From positions 1-64,000 of the forward strand of contig NZ_VUOS01000025.1 in NCBI RefSeq assembly GCF_009829325.1: DNA of 64,000 nt, given 5' to 3'. The notes under the pieces are model-generated. The model saw only the letters and a program-made list of their open reading frames with translations, did no database searches and was not told the origin of the DNA. The DNA is from Nocardia sp. CY41 (lineage in GTDB: Bacteria; Actinomycetota; Actinomycetes; Mycobacteriales; Mycobacteriaceae). Shown here piece by piece: positions 32,803-42,395 of the stretch (position 1 is its first letter; each line of letters opens with the position of its first letter). Both the position numbers and the translations under genes were made by a program.

Positions 32803-35800
32803 CTAGCTCGTCGGTTCGAACGACTCCGCGATGATCTCCGCCTGTTCCACCGCGTGCACCTTGCTGGACCCCGAGGACGGGGCCGACATGGCTCGGCGGG
32901 AGATGCGGCGCAGCTTCGTGTTGGCGAAGCGGGCGGGGAGGGTTTCGGGGAGGTTGAGGCCGAAGAAGGGCCAGGCGCCCTGGTTGGCCGGTTCCTCCTG
33001 GACCCACGCCAGATCGGTGGCGTTGGGGTAGCCCTCCAGGGCCTCGTTCAGGCGGCGGACGGGCAGCGGGTAGAGCTGCTCGATCCGCACGATGGCCACG
33101 TCTTCGCGCTTCTGCTTGGCCTTTTCGGCGGCCAGCTCGTAGTAGAGCTTGCCGCTGGTCAGCAGGACGCGCTTGACCTTGCCGCGATCGCCGATGCCCT
33201 GCTCGTAGGCGGGTTCGTCGAAGACGGAGCGGAACTTGCTCTCGGTGAAGTCCTTCAGATCCGAGACCACGGCCTTGTTGCGCAGCATCGACTTCGGGGT
33301 GAAGACGATCAGCGGACGGCGGATGCCGTCGAGCGCGTGGCGGCGCAGCAGGTGGAAGTAGTTTGCCGGGGTGGACGGCACCGCGACGGTCATCGAGCCC
33401 TCCGCGCACAGCTGGAGGAAGCGCTCGATGCGGCCGGAGGTGTGGTCCGGGCCCTGGCCCTCGTGGCCGTGCGGCAGCAGCAGCACGACGTCGGAGAGCT
33501 GGCCCCACTTGGCCTCACCGGAGGAGATGAACTCGTCGATGATCGACTGCGCGCCGTTGACGAAGTCACCGAACTGCGCCTCCCACAACACCAGCGCGTT
33601 GGGGTTGCCCAGCGAGTAGCCGTATTCGAAGCCGACGGCGGCGAACTCGCTCAGCGCCGAGTCGTGCACCGCGAACCAGCCCGGGTTCTCACTGCCGATG
33701 TTGTGCAGCGGGGTGTACTCGTCGGCGGTCTTGCGGTCGATGATCACCGCATGCCGCTGGGTGAAGGTGCCGCGGCGGGAGTCCTGACCGGTCAGGCGCA
33801 CCGCGCGGCCCTCGTCGATCAGCGTGCCGAACGCGAGCAACTCGGCGAAGGCCCAGTCGACCTTGCCCTCGTAGGCCATCTCGCGGCGCTTCTCCAGCAC
33901 CGGCTTGACGCGCGGGTGCACGTTGAAGCCGTCGGGCACGTTGAGGAACGCGTCGCCGATGCGCTGCAGGATGGACTTGTCCACGGCCGTCACGACGGAC
34001 GCGGGCACCGGCTGGTCGCCCTCGACCGATTCGCTCGGCCCCGGCGAGTACTTCTCCAGCTCACGGACCTCGTTGAACACCCGCTCCAGCTGGCCCTGGT
34101 AGTCGCGCAGGGCGTCCTCGGCCTCTTTCAGCGAGATGTCGCCACGGCCGATCAGGCTCTCGGTGTACGCCTTGCGGACCGAACGCTTGGTGTCGATGAC
34201 GTCGTACATGTACGGCTGGGTCATCGACGGGTCGTCGCCCTCGTTGTGGCCGCGACGGCGGTAGCAGATCATGTCGATGACGACGTCCTTGCGGAACTTC
34301 TGCCGGAAGTCGACCGCCAGACGCGCCACCCAGTCGCACGCCTCCGGGTCGTCGCCGTTGACATGGAAGATCGGCGCGCCGATGAACTTCGCGATGTCGG
34401 TCGAGTACTCGGTGGAGCGGCTGTTCTCCGGAGCGGTGGTGAAGCCGATCTGGTTGTTCACCACGATGTGGATCGTGCCGCCGACCCGGTAGCCGCGCAG
34501 GCCGCCCAGGTTCAGCGTCTCGGCGACCACGCCCTGACCCGCGAACGCGGCGTCGCCGTGCAGCATGAGCGGCACGACGGAGAAGCCCTCCGGGCCGTCG
34601 CCCTTGTCCAGCAGATCCTGCTTGGCGCGGACCAGGCCCTCGAGGACCGGGTCCACCGCCTCCAAGTGCGAGGGGTTGGCGGTGAGCGAGACCTCGATCT
34701 CGTTGTCGCCGAACATCTGCAAGTAGGTGCCCTGCGCGCCGAGGTGGTACTTCACGTCACCGGAGCCGTGGGTGGCGGCCGGGTTCATGTTGCCCTCGAA
34801 CTCGGTGAAGATCTTCGAGTAGGGCTTGCCCACGATATTGGCCAGCACGTTGAGCCGGCCGCGGTGCGGCATGCCGATGATGACCTCGTCGAGGCTGTGC
34901 TCGGCGCACTGGTCGATGACGGCGTCCATCATCGGGATGACGGCCTCGGCGCCCTCCAGCGAGAAGCGCTTCTGCCCGACGTACTTGGTCTGCAGGAAGG
35001 TCTCGAACGCTTCGGCCGCGTTGAGCCGGTTCAGGATGTACTTCTGCTGAGCGACCGTCGGCTTCGCGTGCTTCTGCTCGACCCGATCCTGGATCCAGCG
35101 CAGCTGCTCCACGTCCAGGATGTGGGTGTACTCCACGCCGACGTGGCGGCAGTAGGCGTCGCGCAGGACCGACAGCACGTCGCGCAGCTTCATCCGCTCC
35201 TGGCCGTGGAACCCCGCGACGTTGAACGTGCGGTCCAGGTCCCAGAGCGTCAGTCCGTGCTGGGTGACGTCCAGATCCGGGTGGCTGCGGAACTTGTCCT
35301 TGACCAGGCGCAGCGGATCGGTATCGGCCATCAGGTGGCCGCGGTTGCGGTAGGCCGCGATCATCTCCAGCACGCGCGCGCTCTTGTCGACGCCGCGCTC
35401 GCGGACGTCCTTGCGCCAGCGGACCGGCTCGTACGGCACGCCGAGACCGTGGAAGATCTCGTCGTAGAACTCGTCGGCGATCAGCAGCTGGTGGATGGTG
35501 CGCAGGAAGTCGCCCGACTCCGCGCCCTGGATGATGCGGTGGTCATAGGTGGAGGTGAGCGTCATCAGCTTGCCGACGCCCAGATCGGCGATGCGCTCGT
35601 CGCTCATGCCCTGGAACTCGGCGGGGTACTCCATCGCGCCGGCGCCGATGATCGCGCCCTGACCGTTCATCAGGCGCGGCACCGAGTGCACGGTGCCGAT
35701 GGTGCCCGGGTTGGTCAGCGAGATGGTGACGCCGGAGAAGTCCTCGGCGGTGAGCTTGCCGTCGCGGGCGCGGCGGACGATGTCCTCGTAAGCGGTGTGG

Positions 35801-36618
35801 AACTGCCCGAAGGTCATCGCCTCGCAGCCTTTGATGGCCGCGACGACCAGCGACCGGCTGCCGTCCTTGCCGGGCAGGTCGATGGCCAGGCCGAGGTTGG
35901 TGTGCGCGGGGGTGACCGCGTTCGGCTTGCCGTCGATCTCGGCGTAGTGCCGGTTCATGTTCGGGAACGCCTTGACCGCCTGCACGATGGCGTAGCCGAG
36001 CAGGTGGGTGAAGGAGATCTTGCCGCCCCGGGTGCGGGCGAGATGGTTGTTGATGACCAAGCGGTTGTCGATCATCAGCTTGGCCGGGATGGCGCGCACG
36101 CTGGTCGCGGTGGGGATGCTCAGCGAGGCGGACATGTTCTTCGCCACCGCGGCGGCGGCGCCGCGCAGCACCTTGGACTCGTCGGCGGCGGTGTCGGCCT
36201 GCTTCGGGCCGGAGGTCGGCGCGGCGTTCGACGTAGGCGCCGGGGTGGTCTGGGGAGCGCGGGTGGTCACCGCGGCCGGCTTGGCGGCGGCCGGAGCGGG
36301 CTTGGCGGCGGCCGGGGCGGGCTTGGCGGCGGCCGGGGCGGGCTTGGCGGCGGCCGGGGCGGGCGCTTTCGGGGCCGCGGGAGTGGCGTCGTTGCGCTTG
36401 GCGTCGGCGGGCTTGGCAGCCGCTGGAGCCGGTGCGGGAGCGGCGGCCTGCGCGGGCGCGGGCTGGCTGTTGCCGGTGTCGCCGCTCGTGTCAGGCGTGT
36501 AGTCGGCCAGGAACTCGTGCCAGCTCTCGTCGACCGAGGATGGATCCTGTTTGAACTTCTGATACATCTCGTCGACTAACCACTGGTTCTGTCCGAACTG
36601 GGAAGTTGAGCTGCTCAC
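32803..36618 (-). CDS. kgd: Multifunctional 2-oxoglutarate metabolism enzyme (E1/E2-type 2-oxoglutarate decarboxylase, Kgd)
   Basis: About 1271 residues from GTG 36618 (SSSTSQFGQNQWLVDEMY; an in-frame ATG at 36636 adds six). The N-terminal helix binds partner enzymes. A Pro/Ala/Lys linker carries four 21-bp repeats. The acyltransferase-like domain follows (about 150-360; FTHLLGYAIVQAVKAFPNMN). The ThDP E1 core has MPHRGRLNVLANIVGKPYSKIF, GAQGTYLQMFG and HGDAAFAGQG. The C-terminal domain has LLLPHGHEGQGPDHTSGRIE. It joins E1 and E2 functions of the 2-oxoglutarate dehydrogenase complex, as in mycobacteria and corynebacteria (OdhA). Central carbon gene; probably monocistronic with its own terminator. 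Confidence 0.95.
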   Translation of the reverse strand: MSSSTSQFGQNQWLVDEMYQKFKQDPSSVDESWHEFLADYTPDTSGDTGNSQPAPAQAAAPAPAPAAAKPADAKRNDATPAAPKAPAPAAAKPAPAAAKPAPAAAKPAPAAAKPAAVTTRAPQTTPAPTSNAAPTSGPKQADTAADESKVLRGAAAAVAKNMSASLSIPTATSVRAIPAKLMIDNRLVINNHLARTRGGKISFTHLLGYAIVQAVKAFPNMNRHYAEIDGKPNAVTPAHTNLGLAIDLPGKDGSRSLVVAAIKGCEAMTFGQFHTAYEDIVRRARDGKLTAEDFSGVTISLTNPGTIGTVHSVPRLMNGQGAIIGAGAMEYPAEFQGMSDERIADLGVGKLMTLTSTYDHRIIQGAESGDFLRTIHQLLIADEFYDEIFHGLGVPYEPVRWRKDVRERGVDKSARVLEMIAAYRNRGHLMADTDPLRLVKDKFRSHPDLDVTQHGLTLWDLDRTFNVAGFHGQERMKLRDVLSVLRDAYCRHVGVEYTHILDVEQLRWIQDRVEQKHAKPTVAQQKYILNRLNAAEAFETFLQTKYVGQKRFSLEGAEAVIPMMDAVIDQCAEHSLDEVIIGMPHRGRLNVLANIVGKPYSKIFTEFEGNMNPAATHGSGDVKYHLGAQGTYLQMFGDNEIEVSLTANPSHLEAVDPVLEGLVRAKQDLLDKGDGPEGFSVVPLMLHGDAAFAGQGVVAETLNLGGLRGYRVGGTIHIVVNNQIGFTTAPENSRSTEYSTDIAKFIGAPIFHVNGDDPEACDWVARLAVDFRQKFRKDVVIDMICYRRRGHNEGDDPSMTQPYMYDVIDTKRSVRKAYTESLIGRGDISLKEAEDALRDYQGQLERVFNEVRELEKYSPGPSESVEGDQPVPASVVTAVDKSILQRIGDAFLNVPDGFNVHPRVKPVLEKRREMAYEGKVDWAFAELLAFGTLIDEGRAVRLTGQDSRRGTFTQRHAVIIDRKTADEYTPLHNIGSENPGWFAVHDSALSEFAAVGFEYGYSLGNPNALVLWEAQFGDFVNGAQSIIDEFISSGEAKWGQLSDVVLLLPHGHEGQGPDHTSGRIERFLQLCAEGSMTVAVPSTPANYFHLLRRHALDGIRRPLIVFTPKSMLRNKAVVSDLKDFTESKFRSVFDEPAYEQGIGDRGKVKRVLLTSGKLYYELAAEKAKQKREDVAIVRIEQLYPLPVRRLNEALEGYPNATDLAWVQEEPANQGAWPFFGLNLPETLPARFANTKLRRISRRAMSAPSSGSSKVHAVEQAEIIAESFEPTS
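36278..36361 (-). repeat. 21-bp repeat, four copies, in the kgd linker
   Basis: Four consecutive 21-bp units on the plus strand (GGCTTGGCGGCGGCCGGAGCG with one variant base) encode the Ala/Pro/Lys unit PAPAAAK on the minus strand. This is the flexible linker between the N-terminal helix and the acyltransferase domain. Confidence 0.85.
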
Positions 36619-36742
36619 AGCAGGTGTTCGCCTCATTTCGTTCTTCGCGCTGCGACGTTTGTGACGTGCCCGGCACGGGGATCAGCGGATTGCGCGCCGA
36701 TGCGCCCTATCTGAGGATAGGCCCAGCAGCAAATCGGCGGAT

Positions 36743-39700
36743 TCACTGACCACCCGACACCCCCGACCCTATTGTTGACGACCCGTCGTCACCCGAGAAT
36801 ATTCCCTCCGACGCCGCTGCCACTGCCCATAGCCGGGCATACGGTCCGCCCGCCGCGAGCAGTTCGGCGTGCGGGCCGAATTCCACGATCCGCCCGTGGT
36901 CGACCACGGCGATCCGGTCGGCGCGAGCGGCCGTGCCGAGCCGGTGCGCGACGATCACCGTGGTGCGGTCCCGGCTCAGCGATCGGCTCGCTGCCAGCAC
37001 CGACGCCTCGGTGTCCGGGTCGAGGGTCGCGGTGGCCTCGTCGAGTAGCAGCAAGTCCGGAGCGACCAGTTCGGCGCGGGCGAGCGCGATCAGTTGCCGC
37101 TGCCCGGCCGACAGGCCGCGGCCGCGCTCGCCGACCGGGTGGTTCATCCCGAGCGGGAGCGCGGCGATCATCTCCGTCGCACCCACCGCCGCGGCCGCCG
37201 CGGCGATCTCCTCCGGAGTCGCGAATGGTTTCCCGAATGCAATGTTGCTCGCCACGTCCCCGGTGAACAGGTGAGCTTCCTGGGGGACGATGCCCAGCCG
37301 GGCTCGGTATTCGGCCAGCCGGTAGTCGCGCACGTCGGCGCCGTCCACCCGGATCGCGCCGGGCACCTGCGGGACCACCGAGGCTCCGTTCTTCGCCGCG
37401 GCGGCGGGCGCCGGCTGCGTGCGATCGCCCGGATCCGGCGGCAGGTCGTACAACCGGGCCAGCAGCTTGACCACGGTCGACTTGCCCGCGCCGGTCGGCC
37501 CGACCAGGGCGAGGGTGGAGCCCGCCGGTATGTGCAGCGAGACGCCGTCCAGCGCCGGAACGGGACTGCCCGCGTAGTGGAAGCGAACGTTGTCGAACGC
37601 CACCTCGCCGCGCAGCCCCGGTCCGATGGGCACCGGGTCGGCCGGATCGGCGGCGATCGAGGAGGGCGTGCGCAGCAGGTCACCGATGCGGCGCAGGCCG
37701 ACCCTGGCCTGCTGGTAGCTGTCGAAGACCTGGGACAACTGCAGAATCGGCACGAACAGCAGCTCCAGATACAGCACGAAAGCGATCAAGGTTCCCGCGC
37801 TGGTCGCGCCGGAGGCGACGCCGCGCGCGCCGAAGAACACCACCACCGCCAACGCCACGTCGGCCCATCCCACGACGAACGCGAAGTACAGCGCGATCGC
37901 CCGCTGGGCGCGCAACCGGCTGTTGCGGTAGCGCTGCGAGTATTCGGCGAAGCGACGGGCGGCGCGCGGCTCGTGCCGGTTGGCCTGCACCGCCCGCAAG
38001 CCGGTGACGTTCTCCTGGAAGTCGGCGTTGACCACGGACACGTGCTCGCGCGACACGGTGTAGGCGGTGGAGGAGACCCGCCGGAACAGCACCGTCGCGA
38101 TCAGCAGGGCGGGGACCGTCGCCAGCACGACGAGCGCCAGGGAGATGTCGATGACCAGCAACGCGACCGTGATGCCGACCAGCGTCAGCAGGCCGACGAG
38201 GGTGGTGGCGACTCCGGTCTGCAGGAAGGTCGACAGCGCGTCGACGTCGGTGGTCATCCGCGTCATGATCCGCCCGGACAGTTCGCGTTCGTAGTAGTCC
38301 AGGCCGAGTCGTTGCAAGTGCGCGAAGCTGCGGACGCGCAGGGCGAACAGCACCTGTTCCCCGGTGCGCGCGGTGAGCAGCGTGGTGGCCGCGCCGACTG
38401 CCCAGCCCGCCGCGGCCAGGACCGCGCCGAGCAGCGTCGCGCGCACCAGCGCTGCCGCATCGCCGCCGAGCACGCCGCCGTCGATCGCGTAGCGCACCAG
38501 CGGCGGGAAGGCGATTGCGATGGCCGCGTCCGCGGCGAGCAGCGCCATCACGGTCAGCACCAGCCGACGGACGGGGCGCAGCAGGCGGGCGAGCCGGAAA
38601 CGCGGATCCGGCCGGCGCAGCCGCTGCGCGTCCATGCCCGGCTGCTCGGTGGCGGGTGGCAGGAGTTCGATGGTGCGGCGCAGCTCGGGTGTCTCGCTGA
38701 TATCGGCCGCCGCGCTGCCGAAGCGGCGACCGGCGGACCTGTCGAGCGCTCGCCCGTCGGCGGCGGGGGTCGCGTCCACGTGCGGCTCGGGCGGCGTGAG
38801 GTGCCCGGCCGGCGCGGGCAGCCGGATCACACGGTCGGCGTGGGCCAGCGTGGATTCCCGATGCGCGAGGATCAGCGTCGTCCGGCCGCCGCGGTCGGGC
38901 AGCGCGTCGAAGATCGCGGCCTCGGTCACCGCGTCCACGGCGGAGGTGGCGTCGTCGAGCACCAGGATGCGCGGGCGGGCCAACAGCGTCCTGGCCAGCG
39001 CGATCCGCTGGCGCTGGCCGCCGGAGAGGGTGAGGCCGCGCTCGCCGACCACCGTGTCGTAGCCGTCGGGCAGTTCGGTGATGAACTCGTCGGCCGCGGC
39101 CTGGACGGCGGCCTGCCTGATCTCCTCGTCGGTGGCCTCCGGCCGGCCCAGTGCGATATTGGCCGCGATGGTGTCGGAGAACAGGAAAGGATCGTCGAAG
39201 ACGACGCCGATCGCGGCCCGCAGGTCGGCGGCGCGCACGTCGGCGATGTCGACGCCGGTGGTTTCGGCGGACCTGGTCCCGGCGGGGGAACTCGCGCGCG
39301 CGAACGCGTCGCTCGCGCCCGCGTGCGCTGGGGCGTCGGTGAACAGCCGGATGCTGCCCGCGTCCGGCGCGTAGAACCGGGGGAGCAGCAGGGCGAGTGT
39401 GGACTTGCCCGAACCCGCCGGGCCGATGACCGCCACCGTCTCGCCGGGCCGTACGCGCAGGTCCAGTTCGTGTAGCACCGGACGGTCGGGATCGAAACCG
39501 AACGTCACGGCGTCGATCTCGATGCCGAGCGGTCCGTCCGGCAGCTCCACGGGCCGCTCGGGGTCGGCGATGACCGGCGCGGTGTCGATCACTTGGAAGA
39601 CCCGCTCGGCCGCCGCCCTGGTCAGCTGGGCCATGACGATCACCGAGGAGAGGATCCGCGCGGTGCCGGTCATCACGGCGACATAGGCGGCGAACGCCAC

Positions 39701-40591
39701 GAAGGTGCCGATGCCGATGCTGCCGTGCAGCGCGAGCAGGCCGCCGAGCGCGATCACCGCGACCATCCCCACCTGCGGAATCGTCGCGACGGTCGGCGCG
39801 AACCCGGCGTCGATCCGCGCGGCGCGCATCCGCTCCGCGAACAGCTTGCGACCGTGCCGCTCCAGCAGATCGACCATCCGCGCTTCTTGACCGAAGCCCT
39901 TGACCACCCGCACGCCGGTGACCGTCTCCTCGACGTGCTGAGCGAGATCGGCGGCGCGCTGCTGCGCCGACCAGGTCGCCGCGTGCAGGCGCGGGCGCAT
40001 CCGGTAGACCACCAGGCCGATCGCGGGCACCACCAACAGCGCTACTGCGGCCAGCGGCGGGGAGAGCCAGATCATGACCGCGGCGGCGAGCCCGAACTCC
40101 AGCAGCGCCATGCCGGACAGGGGGACCATCGCGAGCAGACCTTGGACCAACTGGAGATCGGTGATCGATCGGGACACGACCTGCCCGGTGCGCAGGGTGT
40201 CCTGTCCCACCCCGTCGAGCCGCTGCAATGCGCCGAGCAGGTGCACCCGCAGCGCGTGCTGTACGTCCAGCGACAGCCGTCCGGCCAGCCAGCGCCGCCC
40301 GAATCCGGCCGCGGACCGGCTGACGGCCAAGACGAGGATCAGCCAGGCGACGGCGGTGATCGCCGCCGTGTCACCGATCCCCGCCGCGTCGACGGCCCGT
40401 TTGGTCAGCAGCGGTCCCGCGGTTTCGACGATCGCCCCGCCGAGTACCGCCGCCGCGAGCCCGGCCAGCACGGCGCGGTGCGGTAGGCATTCGGCCCACA
40501 GCCTGCGTATCCAGCCCGGTCTGCTTCCCCCGTCCACGTCGTGCGCTCGCCCCCTTTGTCGTACCGCGTTCGTCATCGACGGTACCGACAC
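36743..40591 (-). CDS. Fused two-unit ABC exporter (Rv0194-like)
   Basis: 1282 residues with two complete exporter halves in one chain, TMD-NBD-TMD-NBD. NBD1: GPAGSGKST at about 390, LSGGQRQRI at about 520, Walker B LVLDDATSAVD at about 542 with Asp in place of the catalytic Glu. NBD2: GPTGAGKST at about 1029, LSAGQRQLI at about 1160, canonical LLLLDEATATLD at about 1183. So one ATP site is degenerate, as in heterodimeric exporters. The layout and length match M. tuberculosis Rv0194, a multidrug exporter. The exact start is unsure (MTNAVRQRG at codon 6 is possible). It follows the ABC-2 permease gene by 35 bp. Confidence 0.88.
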   Translation of the reverse strand: MSVPSMTNAVRQRGRAHDVDGGSRPGWIRRLWAECLPHRAVLAGLAAAVLGGAIVETAGPLLTKRAVDAAGIGDTAAITAVAWLILVLAVSRSAAGFGRRWLAGRLSLDVQHALRVHLLGALQRLDGVGQDTLRTGQVVSRSITDLQLVQGLLAMVPLSGMALLEFGLAAAVMIWLSPPLAAVALLVVPAIGLVVYRMRPRLHAATWSAQQRAADLAQHVEETVTGVRVVKGFGQEARMVDLLERHGRKLFAERMRAARIDAGFAPTVATIPQVGMVAVIALGGLLALHGSIGIGTFVAFAAYVAVMTGTARILSSVIVMAQLTRAAAERVFQVIDTAPVIADPERPVELPDGPLGIEIDAVTFGFDPDRPVLHELDLRVRPGETVAVIGPAGSGKSTLALLLPRFYAPDAGSIRLFTDAPAHAGASDAFARASSPAGTRSAETTGVDIADVRAADLRAAIGVVFDDPFLFSDTIAANIALGRPEATDEEIRQAAVQAAADEFITELPDGYDTVVGERGLTLSGGQRQRIALARTLLARPRILVLDDATSAVDAVTEAAIFDALPDRGGRTTLILAHRESTLAHADRVIRLPAPAGHLTPPEPHVDATPAADGRALDRSAGRRFGSAAADISETPELRRTIELLPPATEQPGMDAQRLRRPDPRFRLARLLRPVRRLVLTVMALLAADAAIAIAFPPLVRYAIDGGVLGGDAAALVRATLLGAVLAAAGWAVGAATTLLTARTGEQVLFALRVRSFAHLQRLGLDYYERELSGRIMTRMTTDVDALSTFLQTGVATTLVGLLTLVGITVALLVIDISLALVVLATVPALLIATVLFRRVSSTAYTVSREHVSVVNADFQENVTGLRAVQANRHEPRAARRFAEYSQRYRNSRLRAQRAIALYFAFVVGWADVALAVVVFFGARGVASGATSAGTLIAFVLYLELLFVPILQLSQVFDSYQQARVGLRRIGDLLRTPSSIAADPADPVPIGPGLRGEVAFDNVRFHYAGSPVPALDGVSLHIPAGSTLALVGPTGAGKSTVVKLLARLYDLPPDPGDRTQPAPAAAAKNGASVVPQVPGAIRVDGADVRDYRLAEYRARLGIVPQEAHLFTGDVASNIAFGKPFATPEEIAAAAAAVGATEMIAALPLGMNHPVGERGRGLSAGQRQLIALARAELVAPDLLLLDEATATLDPDTEASVLAASRSLSRDRTTVIVAHRLGTAARADRIAVVDHGRIVEFGPHAELLAAGGPYARLWAVAAASEGIFSGDDGSSTIGSGVSGGQ

Positions 40592-40626
40592 CGACCGACA
40601 AGCCGTTGTTCCCTATCGGCTCTTCA

Positions 40627-41409
40627 TCACAGGTCGCTGGTGCGCAGGCTCCACCAGCTCGCGGCGCCCAGACCGATGGTCCACAGCAACAGGACCACGA
40701 CGGCGGCCGGGGCCGGAGCGAGCACGTCGCTGTCGGGATAGGAGCCGACCGCTACCGTGCCGACGGTGGCGGAAAGGGGCAGCACGGTGACCACGCCCGG
40801 GATGCCGAGACCGCGCGCGATCAGCCAGATCAGCGGTTCGGCCAGCACGATCCAGCCCAGCAGCAGCGACACCGCCCTGGTCGAGGACCGCAGCAGGATG
40901 CCCGCGCTCGCGCCGATCAGCGACCAGCAGCCCGCGGCGAGCAGCCCGCCGCCGAGCACCGCGAAGAACTCCCCGGTGACGGCGAATTCGCCATGCCCGG
41001 CAGCGAACAGCGCGGCGACCGACACCAGTTCCACGGCGACCGCCGCCGCCAGGGCGCAGCACCCGATGACCAGGAATTTCGCGGCCGCGATCCGGTCGCG
41101 GTCGCCGCTGAACAGTGTGGTCACGGCCATGCTGTGATACCGGTACTCCGCCCCGGTCGCCACCGCGCCGAAGACGGCGGCCGCCAGCACGACCAGCGCC
41201 AGGCCGACGTAGAGCCCGATCGTCGCAGCGCCCGTGGCCGGCTGGCCGCGCGGATCCGGCGGCCCGGCCAGGCTCGCCGACACGAGGCTCGCGAACAGTG
41301 CCACGGCGAGCAGCGCGGCGGCGAGCGCCCGGCCGCGCGGCATCGCGACGACCTTGCGCACCTCGGAGTTGACGTTCGGCACCAGGACCGCGGGCAGGAT
41401 GGCGATCAT
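40627..41409 (-). CDS. ABC-2 type transporter permease
   Basis: 260 residues with six membrane helices (AALLAVALFASLVSASLAG, ATIGLYVGLALVVLAAAVFG, AVELVSVAALFAAG, LLAAGCWSLIGASAGILL and others). AEYRYHSMAVTTLFSGDRDRIAAAKF matches the cytosolic coupling loop of ABC-2 permeases. Its start overlaps the stop of the ATPase gene by 4 bp, so the two proteins form one transporter. Substrate unknown. Confidence 0.8.
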   Translation of the reverse strand: MIAILPAVLVPNVNSEVRKVVAMPRGRALAAALLAVALFASLVSASLAGPPDPRGQPATGAATIGLYVGLALVVLAAAVFGAVATGAEYRYHSMAVTTLFSGDRDRIAAAKFLVIGCCALAAAVAVELVSVAALFAAGHGEFAVTGEFFAVLGGGLLAAGCWSLIGASAGILLRSSTRAVSLLLGWIVLAEPLIWLIARGLGIPGVVTVLPLSATVGTVAVGSYPDSDVLAPAPAAVVVLLLWTIGLGAASWWSLRTSDL

Positions 41410-42395
41410 CGTGGGATTCCGTAGGGCATCGGCGAGGGTGGCTGGGCGCCGGGCGCGGCGAGGCCCGGATAGTGCGGCGCGGGCGCGGCGGTGGGTTTGG
41501 TCAGCGACGCCAGCACGCGGTCGGGATGGATGGGGTCGGGCACGATGCTGTCGATCCGCACCTGCGCCGCGGTGGCCGCCGTCCTGATCTCTGCTTCGGT
41601 CGCCTCGGCGACGGCGAGGCGACCGTCCGGCCGGATCACCGCGTCGGTGAATCCTCGGGCCGCGAGCATGGTGGCCAATGCGATGGGGGTGGACGCGGCG
41701 ACGACCAGCCGGTCCGGATGCCCGCGGCGCAACCGCGCCGGCGTGCCCTGGTACACCACCGCGCCTTCGTTCAGCACGACCAGCTGGTCCGCGGCGGGCA
41801 GTACGGCGCCGAGGCTCTCGCTGGTCAGCAGGACGCTGCCGCCGCGACGGGTATGCCTGCGCAGGAAGTCCTGCAACCAGCCGCGTTCGGCGGCGTCCAG
41901 CCCCTCCATCGGCTCATCGAGCACCAGCAGCGGGGGATCGCCGAGCAACGCGGTGGCCAGGGCCAGCCTGGTCTGCTGCCCGATCGATAGAACGTCGATC
42001 TTCGCCGAGGCGTGTTCGTCCAGGCCCACCAGTTCGAGCACCTCGGTCACCCGGCTGTCGCCGACGTGCGCCGCGGCGGCGTAGATCCAGAGATGATCCC
42101 GTGCGGTGTGGGCCGGATGCAGGCCGCGTGGCGCGAGAACGCCGCCGATCACAGCCGCGGAGCCCGCGCCGTCCCGCCGGGAACCGGACCCGCCGACGGA
42201 CGCGGTTCCGCCGGTGGGGGCGACCAGTCCGAGCAGCACTCGCAGGATCGTGGTCTTGCCCGCGCCGCGCGGACCCACCAGCGCGGCGATGGCGCCCGAG
42301 GGGACGGTGAAGCTGACGTCCGTCAGCGCGGTCGCCAGCTCGTACCGCTTGGTCAGGCCACGGACCGCGAACGCGATCGGCCGCGTCCCGCTCAT
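41406..42395 (-). CDS. ABC transporter ATP-binding protein (ABC-2 partner)
   Basis: 329 residues. Walker A GPRGAGKTT at 41-49, signature LSIGQQTRLALATAL at about 135, Walker B LLVLDEPMEGLD at about 155, and SVLLTSESLGAVLPAADQ where the H-loop is replaced by Ser (TSES), unusual for this motif. The C-terminal 100 residues are a regulatory extension rich in Pro. 4-bp overlaps with both neighbours show tight translational coupling in a three-gene unit with an EcsC-like protein and the permease. Confidence 0.82.
   Translation of the reverse strand: MSGTRPIAFAVRGLTKRYELATALTDVSFTVPSGAIAALVGPRGAGKTTILRVLLGLVAPTGGTASVGGSGSRRDGAGSAAVIGGVLAPRGLHPAHTARDHLWIYAAAAHVGDSRVTEVLELVGLDEHASAKIDVLSIGQQTRLALATALLGDPPLLVLDEPMEGLDAAERGWLQDFLRRHTRRGGSVLLTSESLGAVLPAADQLVVLNEGAVVYQGTPARLRRGHPDRLVVAASTPIALATMLAARGFTDAVIRPDGRLAVAEATEAEIRTAATAAQVRIDSIVPDPIHPDRVLASLTKPTAAPAPHYPGLAAPGAQPPSPMPYGIPR

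Noticed and set aside
32770..36579. Plus-strand open frame of over 1200 codons opposite kgd
   Set aside because: Mirror of a real gene in high-GC DNA; Asp/Val/Arg/Gly/His-rich with no family pattern, while the minus strand reads a perfect Kgd.
37094..39475. Plus-strand 793-codon frame opposite the fused ABC exporter
   Set aside because: Antisense shadow; no start signal or motif.
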